Assembly (NCBI RefSeq): GCF_014212055.1
Contig: NZ_JACJVO010000051.1
Span: forward strand, 1 to 64,000
DNA: 64,000 nt
Direction of reading: 5' to 3'
Origin: Cohnella zeiphila
GTDB lineage: Bacteria; Bacillota; Bacilli; Paenibacillales; Paenibacillaceae
The notes under the pieces were generated by a model. The model saw nothing but the letters and a program-made list of their open reading frames with translations. It ran no database searches and was not told the DNA's origin. Shown one piece after another: positions 32,919-43,214 of this stretch. Both the position numbers and the translations under genes were made by a program. The stretch's first letter is position 1. Every line of letters begins with the position of its first letter.

Positions 32919-33812
32919 ATGGTTGCAAAAATGTATAAATATCGCTGGCAGTACGTCATGATTTTACCGGCGCTTGTGTTGCTTTTTCTTTTTAATTACA
33001 TCCCTATGGCGGGCATTCAGATCGCGTTCAAGAACTTTGCGATCGGGTCGTCGATATGGGGAAGTAACTGGGTGGGGATGAGCAATTTTTCGTTCTTCCA
33101 TGATCTGCAATTCTGGAAGGTTGTGCAAAACACCCTTTATATTTCTGTCTTGAAATTCATTTTTGGTTTTCCGCTGCCGATTCTTCTCGCCATTATGATT
33201 AATGAAGTTACAAACCCGGCATTTAAGAGGTTCGTACAATCGGTCAGTTATTTGCCGCACTTCTTCTCTTGGATCGTGGTGGCCTATATTCTCCAATCCT
33301 TTCTCTCTTTAGACGGTGGACTTGTAAACGATTTCGTAAGGAAGTTAGGGGGAGAGCCCATCTTCTTTCTGGGTTCGACGGAATGGTTTCGTCCCATGAT
33401 CGTATCCAGCGGATTGTGGAAGGAAGTCGGTTGGAACACGATCCTTTACTTGGCGGCGATCACGACGATCGATCCGCAGCTTTATGAAGCCGCAAAAGTG
33501 GAAGGCGCGGGCAAGATCGCAAGGATACGCTATATTACATTGCCCGGTATCCTGCCCACCATATCGATTGTTCTGATCTTAAGCATTCCGAGCCTCATCA
33601 GCGTGGGAATGGATCAAATCTATCCCATGATGAATTCGGCGAATCAGGAAGTTGCGGACGTTCTTGATACCTATGTCCTCCGCAACGGGCTCCAGCAAGG
33701 CTATTTCGGCATGGCAACCGCGGTCGGATTAGTATCCTCGGTCATCAGTCTCTTTCTTGTCCTGACAACGAATTCGATCTCCAAGAAAATCAACGGAGAG
33801 GGGCTGTGGTGA
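32919..33812 (+). CDS. Sugar ABC transporter permease (LplB type)
   Basis: 297 residues with six predicted membrane segments, beginning near residue 12 (VMILPALVLLFLFNYIPMAG). The EAA loop reads LYEAAKVEGAGKIARIRYIT (about 188-207) and contacts the shared ATPase. The sequence belongs to the LplB/YteP group importing oligosaccharides. ATG follows AAGGAGGGGAGGGG, an unusually strong ribosome site. It is the first gene of the + strand locus permease-permease-binding protein-kinase-regulator. Confidence 0.9.
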   Translation: MVAKMYKYRWQYVMILPALVLLFLFNYIPMAGIQIAFKNFAIGSSIWGSNWVGMSNFSFFHDLQFWKVVQNTLYISVLKFIFGFPLPILLAIMINEVTNPAFKRFVQSVSYLPHFFSWIVVAYILQSFLSLDGGLVNDFVRKLGGEPIFFLGSTEWFRPMIVSSGLWKEVGWNTILYLAAITTIDPQLYEAAKVEGAGKIARIRYITLPGILPTISIVLILSIPSLISVGMDQIYPMMNSANQEVADVLDTYVLRNGLQQGYFGMATAVGLVSSVISLFLVLTTNSISKKINGEGLW

Positions 33813-33818
33813 CGACGG

Positions 33819-34712
33819 ATGAAATCGACTGCGCTTGAACGAGCGGGACAAGGTTTGATCGTTTTCCTGCTTTTGCTGATGTGTGTTTCGATTCTCTATC
33901 CTTTTCTCTATATGCTGGCGATCTCGTTCAATTCCGGAGTGGATGCGGCAAAGGGAGGCATCTACCTTTGGCCGCGATCCTTTACTTGGATGAACTATGA
34001 GATTGTGCTGGGCAACCAGGTCATTCGCAACGCTTATTGGATCACGATCGCAAGAACGATTGTCGGCACATTCGGCGGACTCGCCGTCACGCTTGCGGCC
34101 GCGTATGGGCTTTCGCACAAGCATCTTCCCTTTAGAAAGGGGATATTGTCTTATATCCTCATTACCATGTTGTTCAATGGTGGATTGGTCCCCTTTTACA
34201 TTCAATTGTTTAAGTTAGGGCTGACCAATACCTTTTGGGTTTATATCATCCCCGGATTATTCTCGTCATGGAATATGTTCGTTATGCTTAAATTTTTGCA
34301 AGGTATTCCGGAAGCTCTGCTCGAATCTGCTGAACTGGACGGCGCAGGCCCGGTTCGGATTTTGGTTCAAATCATCTTACCGCTTTCGAAACCAATGCTT
34401 GCCGCGCTTGGCCTTTTTACGGCAGTAGGCCACTGGAACGATTGGTTTTCCGGGGCTTTCTATGTGACCGACCAGAATTTGATCCCGGTTCAGACTTTCC
34501 TGCAACAATTGCTCTCAGCCCAGGATCTATCGGCCGTTACGAGCTCCAATAGTAATCAGGAAGCGCTGGCTCGCAGCACTATGGAAAATGTCACGTTAAT
34601 GTCGGTCAAGATGGCTACCGTGATGACCAGCGCCCTTCCGATTCTTGCTGTATATCCTTTCCTGCAGAAGTATTTTGTCAAAGGCGTTTTGATCGGTTCG
34701 GTCAAAGGCTAA
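33819..34712 (+). CDS. Carbohydrate ABC transporter permease (YtcP/LplC type)
   Basis: 297 residues with six membrane segments and the EAA loop SAELDGAGPVRILVQIILPL. The C-terminal FVKGVLIGSVKG is diagnostic for the YtcP/LplC branch. Its start is six bases after the preceding stop, so it is translationally linked. It forms the heterodimeric channel with the LplB-type partner. Confidence 0.9.
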   Translation: MKSTALERAGQGLIVFLLLLMCVSILYPFLYMLAISFNSGVDAAKGGIYLWPRSFTWMNYEIVLGNQVIRNAYWITIARTIVGTFGGLAVTLAAAYGLSHKHLPFRKGILSYILITMLFNGGLVPFYIQLFKLGLTNTFWVYIIPGLFSSWNMFVMLKFLQGIPEALLESAELDGAGPVRILVQIILPLSKPMLAALGLFTAVGHWNDWFSGAFYVTDQNLIPVQTFLQQLLSAQDLSAVTSSNSNQEALARSTMENVTLMSVKMATVMTSALPILAVYPFLQKYFVKGVLIGSVKG

Positions 34713-34774
34713 TCCTCGGGTATAAGGCAAGATACCATATACCGAACATTTCTATACGAAAAGGGAGGCAGAAC

Positions 34775-36451
34775 ATGAATTTCAAATCGAGCGGCATCAA
34801 AAGTGCCATGGCGTTAACTTTGGCAGCCGCGCTCGGCTTGACGGCCGGTTGTTCGGGCAGCAGCAACGGCAATACAGCATCCAGCCCCGACAGCTCCGCA
34901 ACCGGGAGTGCGGACTCGGCAGGCTCTAACCACTTCAAGCTATGGCTGGGTTGGTCGCAAACCGTCAACAACAATAGCTGGATCCAGCAACTTTGGAGAG
35001 ATGAGGAACCAGGCGTCGATGTTCAGCTTGAAGCTACGCAAGGTGACGCCCAAACCGCGCTTAACCTCAAGATGAATACCGGCGGCTTTGAAGACGCGGC
35101 TATCTTCGGGAGAAATCAGGTTGTCGATGATGCCATGAAGCGTTCCAAGCTGATCCAGCCTCTTGAGCAGTATTTTAACATGCCGGATAAATATCCGAGT
35201 CTGGCTGCTATCCCGAAGGAGTACCTCGAGCCGATGAAGGATGCCGACGGACATATTTGGTCAATTCCTTCCTATTTCGACCTTGATCCTTCCAATCCCT
35301 GGCCGAGCTGGTCAACCAGCGCATTTTACATTCGGACAGATATTCTGAAAAAGGTTGGGATGACTGAGAAAGACCTTACGACGCTTCAGGGTGTAGAGAC
35401 CTACCTGGAGAAGGCGGCTCAGGTTAAAGATGAATCGGGTAAACCCCTGCTGCCGTTGGGTATTCTCATGGATGCGAACGACGAGACTACTGTTCTGGCC
35501 GCTTTCGGAGTGCCCGTCGCAAGCGCGGGAGGCGTTATTCCGATTAAGAAGGCCGGCGATACCTTTATCTTTGAGTATGACGACCCGGGATTCAAAGAGG
35601 CATACAAATGGATGAACAGCATGTATCGCAAAGGGTTGCTAGATCCCGAGGCCCTCACCGATAAAAAAGAAAGGTACGTGGAGAAAGACAAAAGCGGCCG
35701 GTACGCCATGAATATCGGCAGCTTCTGGAATCTCGATGCATCCTTATGGGAGCAATTGGACGGGCCGACTGGACCGGGTTGGTATTATGAACCGATTCCT
35801 TTCCCTCAAGTCAATGGAGTTAGCCAGCCTGGGACTACTCAAGTCATAAACCCGTATCCGGGCTACGACACGTATATCAGCAAAAATACGAAGAACCTTG
35901 ATGCTATTTTGAAGTTTTATGATTATACGTTAGAGCCGAAACCGGAGCAAAGCCAGGTTCTTGGCGAAGGTCCTGCGGGGAAATACTGGGATTGGGTTGA
36001 CCAGCCTTTAGGCAAGTGGAAATACATCGATCCAAAATATGCAGAACTGCGCAACTCGGGCGACCCGGCCAAGAAAGCGCAAGTAGCACCGGATATCTGG
36101 CAGACGTCAACCTACAGCAACCAATGGTACGCCTGGTGGACCAACGTAGACGATAGCCAGCATGCGGGATTCAAAAAGACTGCCGAGTTTAGTCAGGAAA
36201 TCGCTAAATTTGGCGCAACCCGAGTGGCAGAAGATTACGATATGGTAAAGGCTAAAGCCGGAGGAGTCTGGGAGAAGTATTCGCCGGAACTCACCAACGT
36301 GTATAAAGAGTACCGGGCCAAGCTGGTTATGGCCAAGGACGATGCGGCATTCGAGAAGGCCTGGAACGACTTCACTTCCGCGCTCGAGACACGTGCGCAT
36401 TGGAGCGAGCTCAAGCAAGAGTGGAACGAATTGTACCAAGCCATGCAATAA
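34775..36451 (+). CDS. Sugar ABC transporter substrate-binding lipoprotein
   Basis: 558 residues. The signal peptide ends in a lipobox (GLTAGC, Cys near residue 26) followed by a Ser/Gly/Asn-rich linker, then a large extracellular solute-binding domain with many aromatic residues (WPSWSTSAFYIRTDIL, WDWVDQPLGKWKY), as in oligosaccharide binders. ATG follows AAGGGAGG. A terminator immediately after it separates the importer from the kinase and regulator genes, giving higher importer expression. Confidence 0.88.
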   Translation: MNFKSSGIKSAMALTLAAALGLTAGCSGSSNGNTASSPDSSATGSADSAGSNHFKLWLGWSQTVNNNSWIQQLWRDEEPGVDVQLEATQGDAQTALNLKMNTGGFEDAAIFGRNQVVDDAMKRSKLIQPLEQYFNMPDKYPSLAAIPKEYLEPMKDADGHIWSIPSYFDLDPSNPWPSWSTSAFYIRTDILKKVGMTEKDLTTLQGVETYLEKAAQVKDESGKPLLPLGILMDANDETTVLAAFGVPVASAGGVIPIKKAGDTFIFEYDDPGFKEAYKWMNSMYRKGLLDPEALTDKKERYVEKDKSGRYAMNIGSFWNLDASLWEQLDGPTGPGWYYEPIPFPQVNGVSQPGTTQVINPYPGYDTYISKNTKNLDAILKFYDYTLEPKPEQSQVLGEGPAGKYWDWVDQPLGKWKYIDPKYAELRNSGDPAKKAQVAPDIWQTSTYSNQWYAWWTNVDDSQHAGFKKTAEFSQEIAKFGATRVAEDYDMVKAKAGGVWEKYSPELTNVYKEYRAKLVMAKDDAAFEKAWNDFTSALETRAHWSELKQEWNELYQAMQ

Positions 36452-36482
36452 CAAGAAATCACTCAACCTGCTGTATCATAGC

Positions 36483-36509
36483 GGAGCAGCCCCGAAACGG
36501 GGATGCTCC
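36483..36509 (+). terminator. Terminator between importer and two-component genes
   Basis: GGAGCAGCCCCG and CGGGGATGCTCC form a 12-bp stem (one mismatch) with a 3-base loop, followed by CTTTGC. The short T-run suggests partial read-through to the histidine kinase gene. Confidence 0.6.
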
Positions 36510-36563
36510 CTTTGCAGTTTTCCAGTGGTATGACGAATCGGGCAGAAGAATGGAGAATGCATT

Positions 36564-38351
36564 GTGCGACGTTGGATTGAGAGTATGATCATCCGTCTAA
36601 CCCGAACCATGAACCTGCGCAGCAAAATTGTTGTATTTTTCGGACTGATTGTATTCATACCAACCGTTATTCTAGGAGTGGGAGCAGGGTACCTTGCGCT
36701 GCAAAACGTCAGGACCAACTATATGCTCACCATCGATGAAGCGGTAAGACAGACGACGCAGAGCATCCAATTCCGGAAACAAAGCTACGACCTTCTTGCA
36801 ACACGAGCGGGTACGGATGGTGAACTCATTTCCAGGCTTACCCGTACCTATGCAGAATTAGCGGATCAGATTGAAACCGTTAATTATGTAGACCGTTCCT
36901 TTCAAGTCATGAGCCGATATTTGCCCGGTATTGACACTTTTCGGATTTATCATACCAACCCTACTCTCGTGGAGGACGGGGGACTGCTATGGAAACCGGA
37001 TCATCGGCCGCTGGCTGGTGTGGACGAAACATCCTGGTATCAAAGTTTCATGGACTCGCCCTCCGCTTTACGTTGGACCTACGTCCCGGGAGACACCGCC
37101 CAACTGATCGTTTCGCGAAAAATAACGAATGGGGGCGGGAGCGTCCCGGGAGCTATCTATATGCTTCTGGATTATAACAGCGTATTCGGAGAATTAATGG
37201 ATCGCCCCTTTCGGGGCTCGGGAAGTTTGTATCTCTTGGACGAACAAGATCGAATTGTCGCCGCTTCAGATCGATCCATCATCGGCAAACCGGCAGGGGC
37301 AACTGAGCTGTCCAAGTTAATGGCAAGCTTGCATAACTCCGAGAGCGCCACGGTCAATGGCGAATATTTTACAGTCAGGAGCATTGACGGGGAATGGAAA
37401 GTCGCCGCGCTAATTCAGATGCGGCAGATGGAGAAACAATCTGCCATGACTGTGTATAGTATCGTGGCCATCACAGTCTTCTTTCTCTTTCTCTCTACGT
37501 GTCTCGTCTTAATCGTCCTGAAGAACGTCGTTTTGCGTATTCGCAAGTTAGGCGGAAGGATGAACGACATCGCCCAAGGAGATTTCGACGTATCGGTTCG
37601 GAGCCGGAACCGGGACGAGCTCGGGGATTTGGAGTTGATGTTTAATCAGATGGCTGGTCGGCTAGGGACTATAGTGGAGTTGCTTAGCAGCGCCAAATTG
37701 CAAGAGAAAGAGTCGTCGTTTCAGGCCCTTCAAGCCCAGATTAATCCGCATTTTATCTACAATTCGTTAAGTCTGCTCCATTGGCGGGCTTTAGATCAAG
37801 GCGACCAGTTTCTCGTGGAGGCCATTGAAGCCTTGACGACTTTTTACCGATTCGCACTCAATAACAAAACGAATGTAACCTTAATCAAGGATGAACTCGA
37901 ACACGTGAGAGCGTATCTGGACATTCAACAGCTTCGCTATCCGGAAAGTGTTCGCATTGTGTGGGAGTTGGATGAAAACGCGTTAGAGCTATATTCGATT
38001 AAGTTAATCTTGCAACCAATCGTTGAGAATTCTTATATTCACGGTAAAATATTCACGCGGGACGATGCCTTTATTGTCATTGGGATTAAACGATGCGATG
38101 ACAGGGTTCGTTTTTACGTAAGGGACAATGGAATAGGCATGAGCTCGGACACGCTGACACTTATTCAGAACGGTGAAAAAGCGGGAAAGGGTAACGGCTT
38201 TGGGCTTTCGAACATACGCGAACGTCTGGATTTGTATTTCGGCAAAGCCGGTCAAATGACGGTTGAAAGTACGCCAGGAGTAGGAACGGCGGTCACGATC
38301 GAGTTGCCAGCCTGCACGGACAAACCACGTATTCAACAGGAGGGGTTATAA
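36564..38351 (+). CDS. YesM-type sensor histidine kinase
   Basis: 595 residues starting at GTG behind GGAG (an ATG seven codons in is also possible). A membrane segment at about 20-40 and a second near 295-318 enclose an extracellular Cache-like sensor. HAMP follows (about 320-370), then the His_kinase region with the phosphoacceptor in QAQINPHFIYNSL. The ATPase domain has LQPIVENSYIHGK (N box) and GFGLSNIRERLDLYFG (G box). It should sense an extracellular sugar or the loaded binding protein and phosphorylate the regulator encoded next, whose ATG overlaps its TAA. Confidence 0.92.
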   Translation: MRRWIESMIIRLTRTMNLRSKIVVFFGLIVFIPTVILGVGAGYLALQNVRTNYMLTIDEAVRQTTQSIQFRKQSYDLLATRAGTDGELISRLTRTYAELADQIETVNYVDRSFQVMSRYLPGIDTFRIYHTNPTLVEDGGLLWKPDHRPLAGVDETSWYQSFMDSPSALRWTYVPGDTAQLIVSRKITNGGGSVPGAIYMLLDYNSVFGELMDRPFRGSGSLYLLDEQDRIVAASDRSIIGKPAGATELSKLMASLHNSESATVNGEYFTVRSIDGEWKVAALIQMRQMEKQSAMTVYSIVAITVFFLFLSTCLVLIVLKNVVLRIRKLGGRMNDIAQGDFDVSVRSRNRDELGDLELMFNQMAGRLGTIVELLSSAKLQEKESSFQALQAQINPHFIYNSLSLLHWRALDQGDQFLVEAIEALTTFYRFALNNKTNVTLIKDELEHVRAYLDIQQLRYPESVRIVWELDENALELYSIKLILQPIVENSYIHGKIFTRDDAFIVIGIKRCDDRVRFYVRDNGIGMSSDTLTLIQNGEKAGKGNGFGLSNIRERLDLYFGKAGQMTVESTPGVGTAVTIELPACTDKPRIQQEGL

Positions 38352-39943
38352 TGCTGCAAGCACTCATTGTCGATGACGAGCCGACTCATGTTCAAGGGCT
38401 TATACGGCACATCCCCTGGGTGAAATTCGGCTACACAGAGCCATTAACAGCGCAATCGGGGGAAAAAGCAATGACGCTGCTTCATTCCCGTAACATCGAC
38501 GTCCTGATAACCGATGTATCCATGCCCGGTATGAACGGGATCGAGCTTTCTACAGCGGCGAAAGCGATCCATCCGGATATTCAGATTCTGATTATCAGTG
38601 GTTATAATGAGTTCGAGTTTGCTCAAGAAGCTATCGAGATCGGGGTACAGGGGTACGTGTTGAAGCCTCTTAACTTGGGGGAAATCAAACGCAAGCTATC
38701 CTCTTTTCGACAAACATTAGAAAATATCAAACAAATTAATGAAAAAACGTCCAACTTTCAAACGATGATTTCGGATAGTCTGGAAGTGCTTAAGGATTCT
38801 TACATTTATGAATTACTGGAAAATGAGCCGATGGAGGAGGGGATGCTAAACTCATGGTGCCGTCTTCTCCATCTCCCCGACTTGACAGAGGGGATTCGCA
38901 TCCTCGTTGTGTCGCTTGATAACTATGCCGTTCCTGGAAACGACGCCAACCGCAGGCTCATGCTGAGTTCGGCTCTCCTGCAATCCGTATCTGTGTCCTT
39001 TCAGGATATGGGAAATGTCCTGGTTTCGAAGCTTAAGCCAGACGAGGTAGCCGTCATATTGGTTAATCCGACAGCCGATGGGAAGAGCCAGATGGACAAG
39101 CGGATGCGGTTCATCCAGGACTACATGCGGGATACTCACCGAGAGTCGGTTACGATCGGGGTCAGCCGCGAAGGAAGCGAATGGAAAGAGATTCAGCGGC
39201 TCTTCCGGGAAGCAAGACATACGATGGCCGAGGCCCGGCTGAGCGGGAGCGGCCAGCTCGTGTATGTCGGGAGTGATGAACAGAAGGCATACGAAGATTT
39301 TCAACAGCAAGAGACCTTGCTACCCAGCCTGCTCGCACTCGCCGAAAGCGACGAGGCGGATCGGCTGGCGGAAGCAGTCGGACAGGCATTCGATGAGCTG
39401 AACGCCAAAGCCCCGTTCGCTTATATCCAAGCTTTCAGCATAGGGCTTCTAGGCGATCTGTCACGGAAATCATGTCAGGATATCGAAGCGATAGCCTATC
39501 TGAGCAAACGTGCTTGGCATCGGTTATTGGAGTGCAAAACGGTCGGTTGTCTGAAGGATATCGTTCTCGAATATATCGATTCGGCTTTTTTGCTCGCACG
39601 GAAAGAGCGAACGCTTCGGCAGCATCACCTCATCAATCGTATCGTTGCTTTTTTGGAAGATCAACTGTCGAACAACGTGACGGTTAAACAGCTTGCTGAC
39701 AAGTTTCATCTCAGCGCAGGGCATCTCAGCGTACTTTTCAAGAAGGAAACAGGGCAGACGATATCCGATTTCGTCAAGGACTTGCGAATGAAAAAAGCAA
39801 AGGAACTGCTTCGAGATCCGTCTATCAAAATTTATGAGGTAGCCGAACGAGTAGGGTTCCAGACTCCCGATTACTTCACCTATCAATTCAAGAAGAACGA
39901 AGGCTGTACGCCCCAGGTGTACCGAGACCGTTATTACCGTTGA
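38351..39943 (+). CDS. YesN-type response regulator with AraC DNA-binding domain
   Basis: 530 residues. The receiver (about 1-120) has the acidic pair IVDDEP and the phosphoacceptor Asp in DVLITDVSMPGMNG (about residue 55), plus the Lys in YVLKPLN. A long middle domain follows, and the AraC double helix-turn-helix ends the protein (VKQLADKFHLSAGHLSVLFK and IYEVAERVGFQTPDYFTYQF). Its start overlaps the kinase stop by one base. It should activate the importer operon starting at 32919. Confidence 0.92.
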   Translation: MLQALIVDDEPTHVQGLIRHIPWVKFGYTEPLTAQSGEKAMTLLHSRNIDVLITDVSMPGMNGIELSTAAKAIHPDIQILIISGYNEFEFAQEAIEIGVQGYVLKPLNLGEIKRKLSSFRQTLENIKQINEKTSNFQTMISDSLEVLKDSYIYELLENEPMEEGMLNSWCRLLHLPDLTEGIRILVVSLDNYAVPGNDANRRLMLSSALLQSVSVSFQDMGNVLVSKLKPDEVAVILVNPTADGKSQMDKRMRFIQDYMRDTHRESVTIGVSREGSEWKEIQRLFREARHTMAEARLSGSGQLVYVGSDEQKAYEDFQQQETLLPSLLALAESDEADRLAEAVGQAFDELNAKAPFAYIQAFSIGLLGDLSRKSCQDIEAIAYLSKRAWHRLLECKTVGCLKDIVLEYIDSAFLLARKERTLRQHHLINRIVAFLEDQLSNNVTVKQLADKFHLSAGHLSVLFKKETGQTISDFVKDLRMKKAKELLRDPSIKIYEVAERVGFQTPDYFTYQFKKNEGCTPQVYRDRYYR

Positions 39944-40240
39944 CATACTTACTTATATTTAAGGTAAGCAGGATTCATGAAGTACCGGTTGCAGGCTCGC
40001 AACAGAGTCTGCAGCCTAGCTTCCAAATGGCATGGCACAAACAGAGCCGCTGCCGTGAAACCGGGCTGTGGTTCGGTTTTTTCGACGAATGACCCGTTAA
40101 GCTGAACCATACCACAAGTTTCGGTCTGCCAATTGTTGGAGTTCGCTTAAAATATGACTGGAAACTAGAATCGTAAGATGCCGTTCTCGCGTCAAGTCAA
40201 GAATGAGCTGTCGAATATCCCTGTTCCGCTGGCAAAGCGA
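39944..40240. other. Intergenic stretch between convergent operons
   Basis: No gene is supported here. It separates the stop of the + strand response regulator from the terminator of the minus-strand importer locus. Short inverted segments around 39985-40015 (GTTGCAGGC, GTCTGCAGCC) may fold but lack T-runs. Confidence 0.4.
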
Positions 40241-40270
40241 AGAAGGAGCTGCATTCTGCGGCTCCTTCTT
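40241..40270. terminator. Terminator between convergent importer loci
   Basis: AGAAGGAGC pairs with GCTCCTTCTT over an 11-base loop, 15 bases from the stop of the minus-strand binding-protein gene. It is flanked by pyrimidines on both strands. Confidence 0.6.
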
Positions 40271-40284
40271 TCCTCGGAAATCTT

Positions 40285-42219
40285 CTATTTCAATAAATTG
40301 TCCATATAATTTTTGTTGGCTTCGCGGAAAGCGGCATCGATCTTGTCCTTCAACTCGTCGGTGTACCCGTTTTTCTCGGCGGTTGCCAGAAAATCGTTGA
40401 ACAGCTTCTCGAACTGGTTGTCGTCCTTGGCCACCAGCACCTTCGTCAGCGCGTCCTCAAACGCCTGTCGTGCCTTCCATGCCTTGTCAGCTTCGGGCAC
40501 CTGTGAAGTGAAGCTGTAAATATTCGGTTTGAGCGTATCGGTGGACGGCGCCCGCTCGACCCGCCCCATATCGAAATAAGTATCCGCTTCATCGGGACTT
40601 CTTTGTTTGTCGTACCAGGTGCCCGGATAGAACCGGCCTCTGCCCGTAAAGCTGATGTAATCGCTCATCGTTCGGTCGTCATTGGAGCCGTTGCTCAGCT
40701 CCAGGCCGTATTGTTGGGCCAGGGTCCCCTGCTTGTTGTAAACCATCTGAGCCTCCAGAGCCTTATCCTTATAGACGCGCGTGCCATCCTCTTTCTCGTC
40801 GAACAGCCCGGTGCTCCGCGGGCCCCAGAACCACAGCTTTTCGCCGGCGTCGGAGGACAGGAAGTCCAGCCAGCGCAGTACCTGCGGCAAATCCTCCTCG
40901 GCCACCGCATCCTTGAAAATGCCGACCCGCGTTCGGGCTCCCGGCAGCGCCGAAGCAAAGATGAATTTGTCGTCGTTGCGGGGAATATCCAGGAACACCT
41001 TGCGGTACCGGTAAGGCTTGCCCGCCGCAGCGAGAGCATGGTTGTCGGGTGCAAGAAATCCGTAGGAAACCGCATACAAGCCGTTGTTCAGCTTTTGCTG
41101 GAAAACATTGTACGGATCGACCATCGCTTCCTTGGAGGCAACGCCGTCGCGCAGCAGCTGATTCATTTGCTTCACCAAATCCTTGAAGTACGGCTGCTTG
41201 AAGCCCCACTCCAAATGATCCGTCGTTTTGTCCCAATAGGTGAAGTAGGAATTGTCGCCGCCCGGGCTGCTTCCGCCGTAAAGCGAGCTGAACAGCATCG
41301 TCATCAGATTCCAGTTGTCTTGCCCGGAATAGACAAAGAAAGGGGAGACCTCCTGGTTGCCTTCTTTGATACCCAGCTTCTGGATATTATACAGGAAGCT
41401 TATAAAATCCTCTGTCGAGTGGATCGGCACGTCGAGAATGTCTTCCTTGGTGAACTTGCCCTTTTGCATGTACAGATCCTGAATTTCCTGTTCCGTCTTC
41501 GCCTGCGGATAAAGCTTCTTCAAAATATCGTCGCGAACGTAGATGTATCCCATCGAATGCGGCAGTGGATAATCGGCCGGATCAAGGTCGGGGTACAGCT
41601 CCGGCAGCGCGTTCTCGTAGATCGACACCGGAGCCATGAATACCTTGCCGTCCTGTTTGACGTTTGGCATGTCCCATACAGTGCTGAGCGTCTGTGGAAT
41701 TTTTTTCATCAGATTCGGCGCATACTGGGGAAGCAGATCGGTCAGGTCGTACAGTTTGCCGTTATCCACCAGCGAATTCATCTCGTCGCCGTCTAGAATC
41801 AGGTCGGGCCAGTTGTTCGTGGCGGCGAGCATGCCCATCTTGACCGCGCCGGTCGAGTTGCCGCCATTGTCGAAGGAATTGTCCAGATCGATTTTTACGC
41901 CGGTGACGCGGGCGATTTCGTTCGTCACCGGATCATCCTTGTACTTGCGTGCACCGGCATACGTGCCTCCTGTGCCGTGGTCGAGCCAGATTTTCAAATT
42001 TAGCTGCTTGCCTGTCCAAGCGGGCAAGTCCGAACTGTCCTTGATGTCCGTCGGAATCGGCTGAAGCTCCGCCGTGGATGCTGCGCCCGGTGAAGCATCG
42101 GCGGACGTATTGCCGTTGTTGCCGGATTCTCCCTTATTGTTGTCCGTGCAGCCAGCAAGCGCGGTCAGCGCCAGCGCACCCGTCAGTAGCGCCAAGGATG
42201 TTTTTCCCCACGTTCTCAT
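40285..42219 (-). CDS. Large sugar ABC transporter substrate-binding lipoprotein
   Basis: 644 residues, at the long end of the family. The signal peptide (about 1-23) ends in the lipobox LTALAGC, followed by an Asn/Gly/Ser-rich linker. The mature domain has the two-lobe binding-protein pattern with WPDLILDGDEMNSLVDNGK and aromatic-rich C-terminal lobes. ATG follows AGGGAGGAC. It is last in the minus-strand operon after two permeases. The size suggests an oligo- rather than monosaccharide ligand. Confidence 0.88.
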   Translation of the reverse strand: MRTWGKTSLALLTGALALTALAGCTDNNKGESGNNGNTSADASPGAASTAELQPIPTDIKDSSDLPAWTGKQLNLKIWLDHGTGGTYAGARKYKDDPVTNEIARVTGVKIDLDNSFDNGGNSTGAVKMGMLAATNNWPDLILDGDEMNSLVDNGKLYDLTDLLPQYAPNLMKKIPQTLSTVWDMPNVKQDGKVFMAPVSIYENALPELYPDLDPADYPLPHSMGYIYVRDDILKKLYPQAKTEQEIQDLYMQKGKFTKEDILDVPIHSTEDFISFLYNIQKLGIKEGNQEVSPFFVYSGQDNWNLMTMLFSSLYGGSSPGGDNSYFTYWDKTTDHLEWGFKQPYFKDLVKQMNQLLRDGVASKEAMVDPYNVFQQKLNNGLYAVSYGFLAPDNHALAAAGKPYRYRKVFLDIPRNDDKFIFASALPGARTRVGIFKDAVAEEDLPQVLRWLDFLSSDAGEKLWFWGPRSTGLFDEKEDGTRVYKDKALEAQMVYNKQGTLAQQYGLELSNGSNDDRTMSDYISFTGRGRFYPGTWYDKQRSPDEADTYFDMGRVERAPSTDTLKPNIYSFTSQVPEADKAWKARQAFEDALTKVLVAKDDNQFEKLFNDFLATAEKNGYTDELKDKIDAAFREANKNYMDNLLK

Positions 42220-42288
42220 AACCCTTCTGTCCTCCCTTTCTTCGAATCAATCTATGCCGAAGCTCCAGCAGGGCCGGAGCGGTTGGCC

Positions 42289-43188
42289 TTATTCCTTGAC
42301 CGAGCCAATCAGCACTCCGTTAATAAAATGCTTCTGCAAAAACGGGTACACGAGTATAATCGGCACGGTTGTTACGATTACCTGCGCCGCCCGGATCGCT
42401 TCCGGCGTAACGCGAATCATGCCCGCCCTGTTTGCCTCGCCACGCTGAGCCGCCTCTTGGACAAGACTGGCGATCATATCGTTCTCCTTGATCATTAGCA
42501 TCAGCTTGAACTGAAGCGTATGCAAGCTGGGCTTGGTAATGAAATTGAGCGTCGTCGTCCAGTCGTTCCAATGGGTCACTGCCGTCCATAAAGCGATCGT
42601 AGCGATGATCGGGCGGGACAGCGGCAATATGATCCGCCACATCACCGTCAGTTCGCTGGCTCCGTCGATTTTCGCCGACTCCTCCAAACTAACAGGAATC
42701 GTATATAAATAGGTGCGGATAATGATTACGTTAAAAAAGGCGAAGGCACCCGGAAGTACGTAAACGAGAAAATTATTGAGCAGCCCCAGCTTCGAGTACA
42801 GCAGATAAACCGGAATAAGTCCCCCGTTGAAAAACATCGGCACGATAAAGTAAAGGAGCAGAACGTTTCGTCCGATCAACCGCTTCTTAGTCAGCGCGAA
42901 GCCGGCGGCAAATTGAACCGTCATCGCGATCGAAGTTCCGACCACCACCTTGGCGATTGAGATCAACAGCGCCCGAATGATCGTGTCGTCGCTCAGCAGC
43001 GTGGCGAAATTGCCGAAGGTCGGCTTGCGGGGAAAGAAGGTGATCCCGCCGAGCATGCTGTCTTGGCCGTCGTTGAACGCAACTGCAACCGTGTTCAAGT
43101 AAGGATAAAGCGAAAGCAGCGAAAGCAATCCGAGAAACACGATATTGCAGATGGTGAATATCCGGAAACCGGTGCCGGTTATTTTCAT
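42289..43188 (-). CDS. Carbohydrate ABC transporter permease (YtcP/LplC type)
   Basis: The real start is ATG 43188, behind GAAAGGA, giving 299 residues; the frame stays open far upstream without coding character. Six membrane segments are seen, the EAA loop is SAKIDGASELTVMWRIILPL, and the C-terminus FINGVLIGSVKE is typical. It lies 26 bases after the LplB-type partner. Confidence 0.9.
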   Translation of the reverse strand: MKITGTGFRIFTICNIVFLGLLSLLSLYPYLNTVAVAFNDGQDSMLGGITFFPRKPTFGNFATLLSDDTIIRALLISIAKVVVGTSIAMTVQFAAGFALTKKRLIGRNVLLLYFIVPMFFNGGLIPVYLLYSKLGLLNNFLVYVLPGAFAFFNVIIIRTYLYTIPVSLEESAKIDGASELTVMWRIILPLSRPIIATIALWTAVTHWNDWTTTLNFITKPSLHTLQFKLMLMIKENDMIASLVQEAAQRGEANRAGMIRVTPEAIRAAQVIVTTVPIILVYPFLQKHFINGVLIGSVKE

Positions 43189-43214
43189 ATTCGCGTCCGA
43201 TCCTTTCTGTAAAA

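Noticed and set aside
40603..41796. 397-residue + strand frame over the large binding-protein gene
   Set aside because: Shadow of the minus-strand lipoprotein gene; no motif, no ribosome site.
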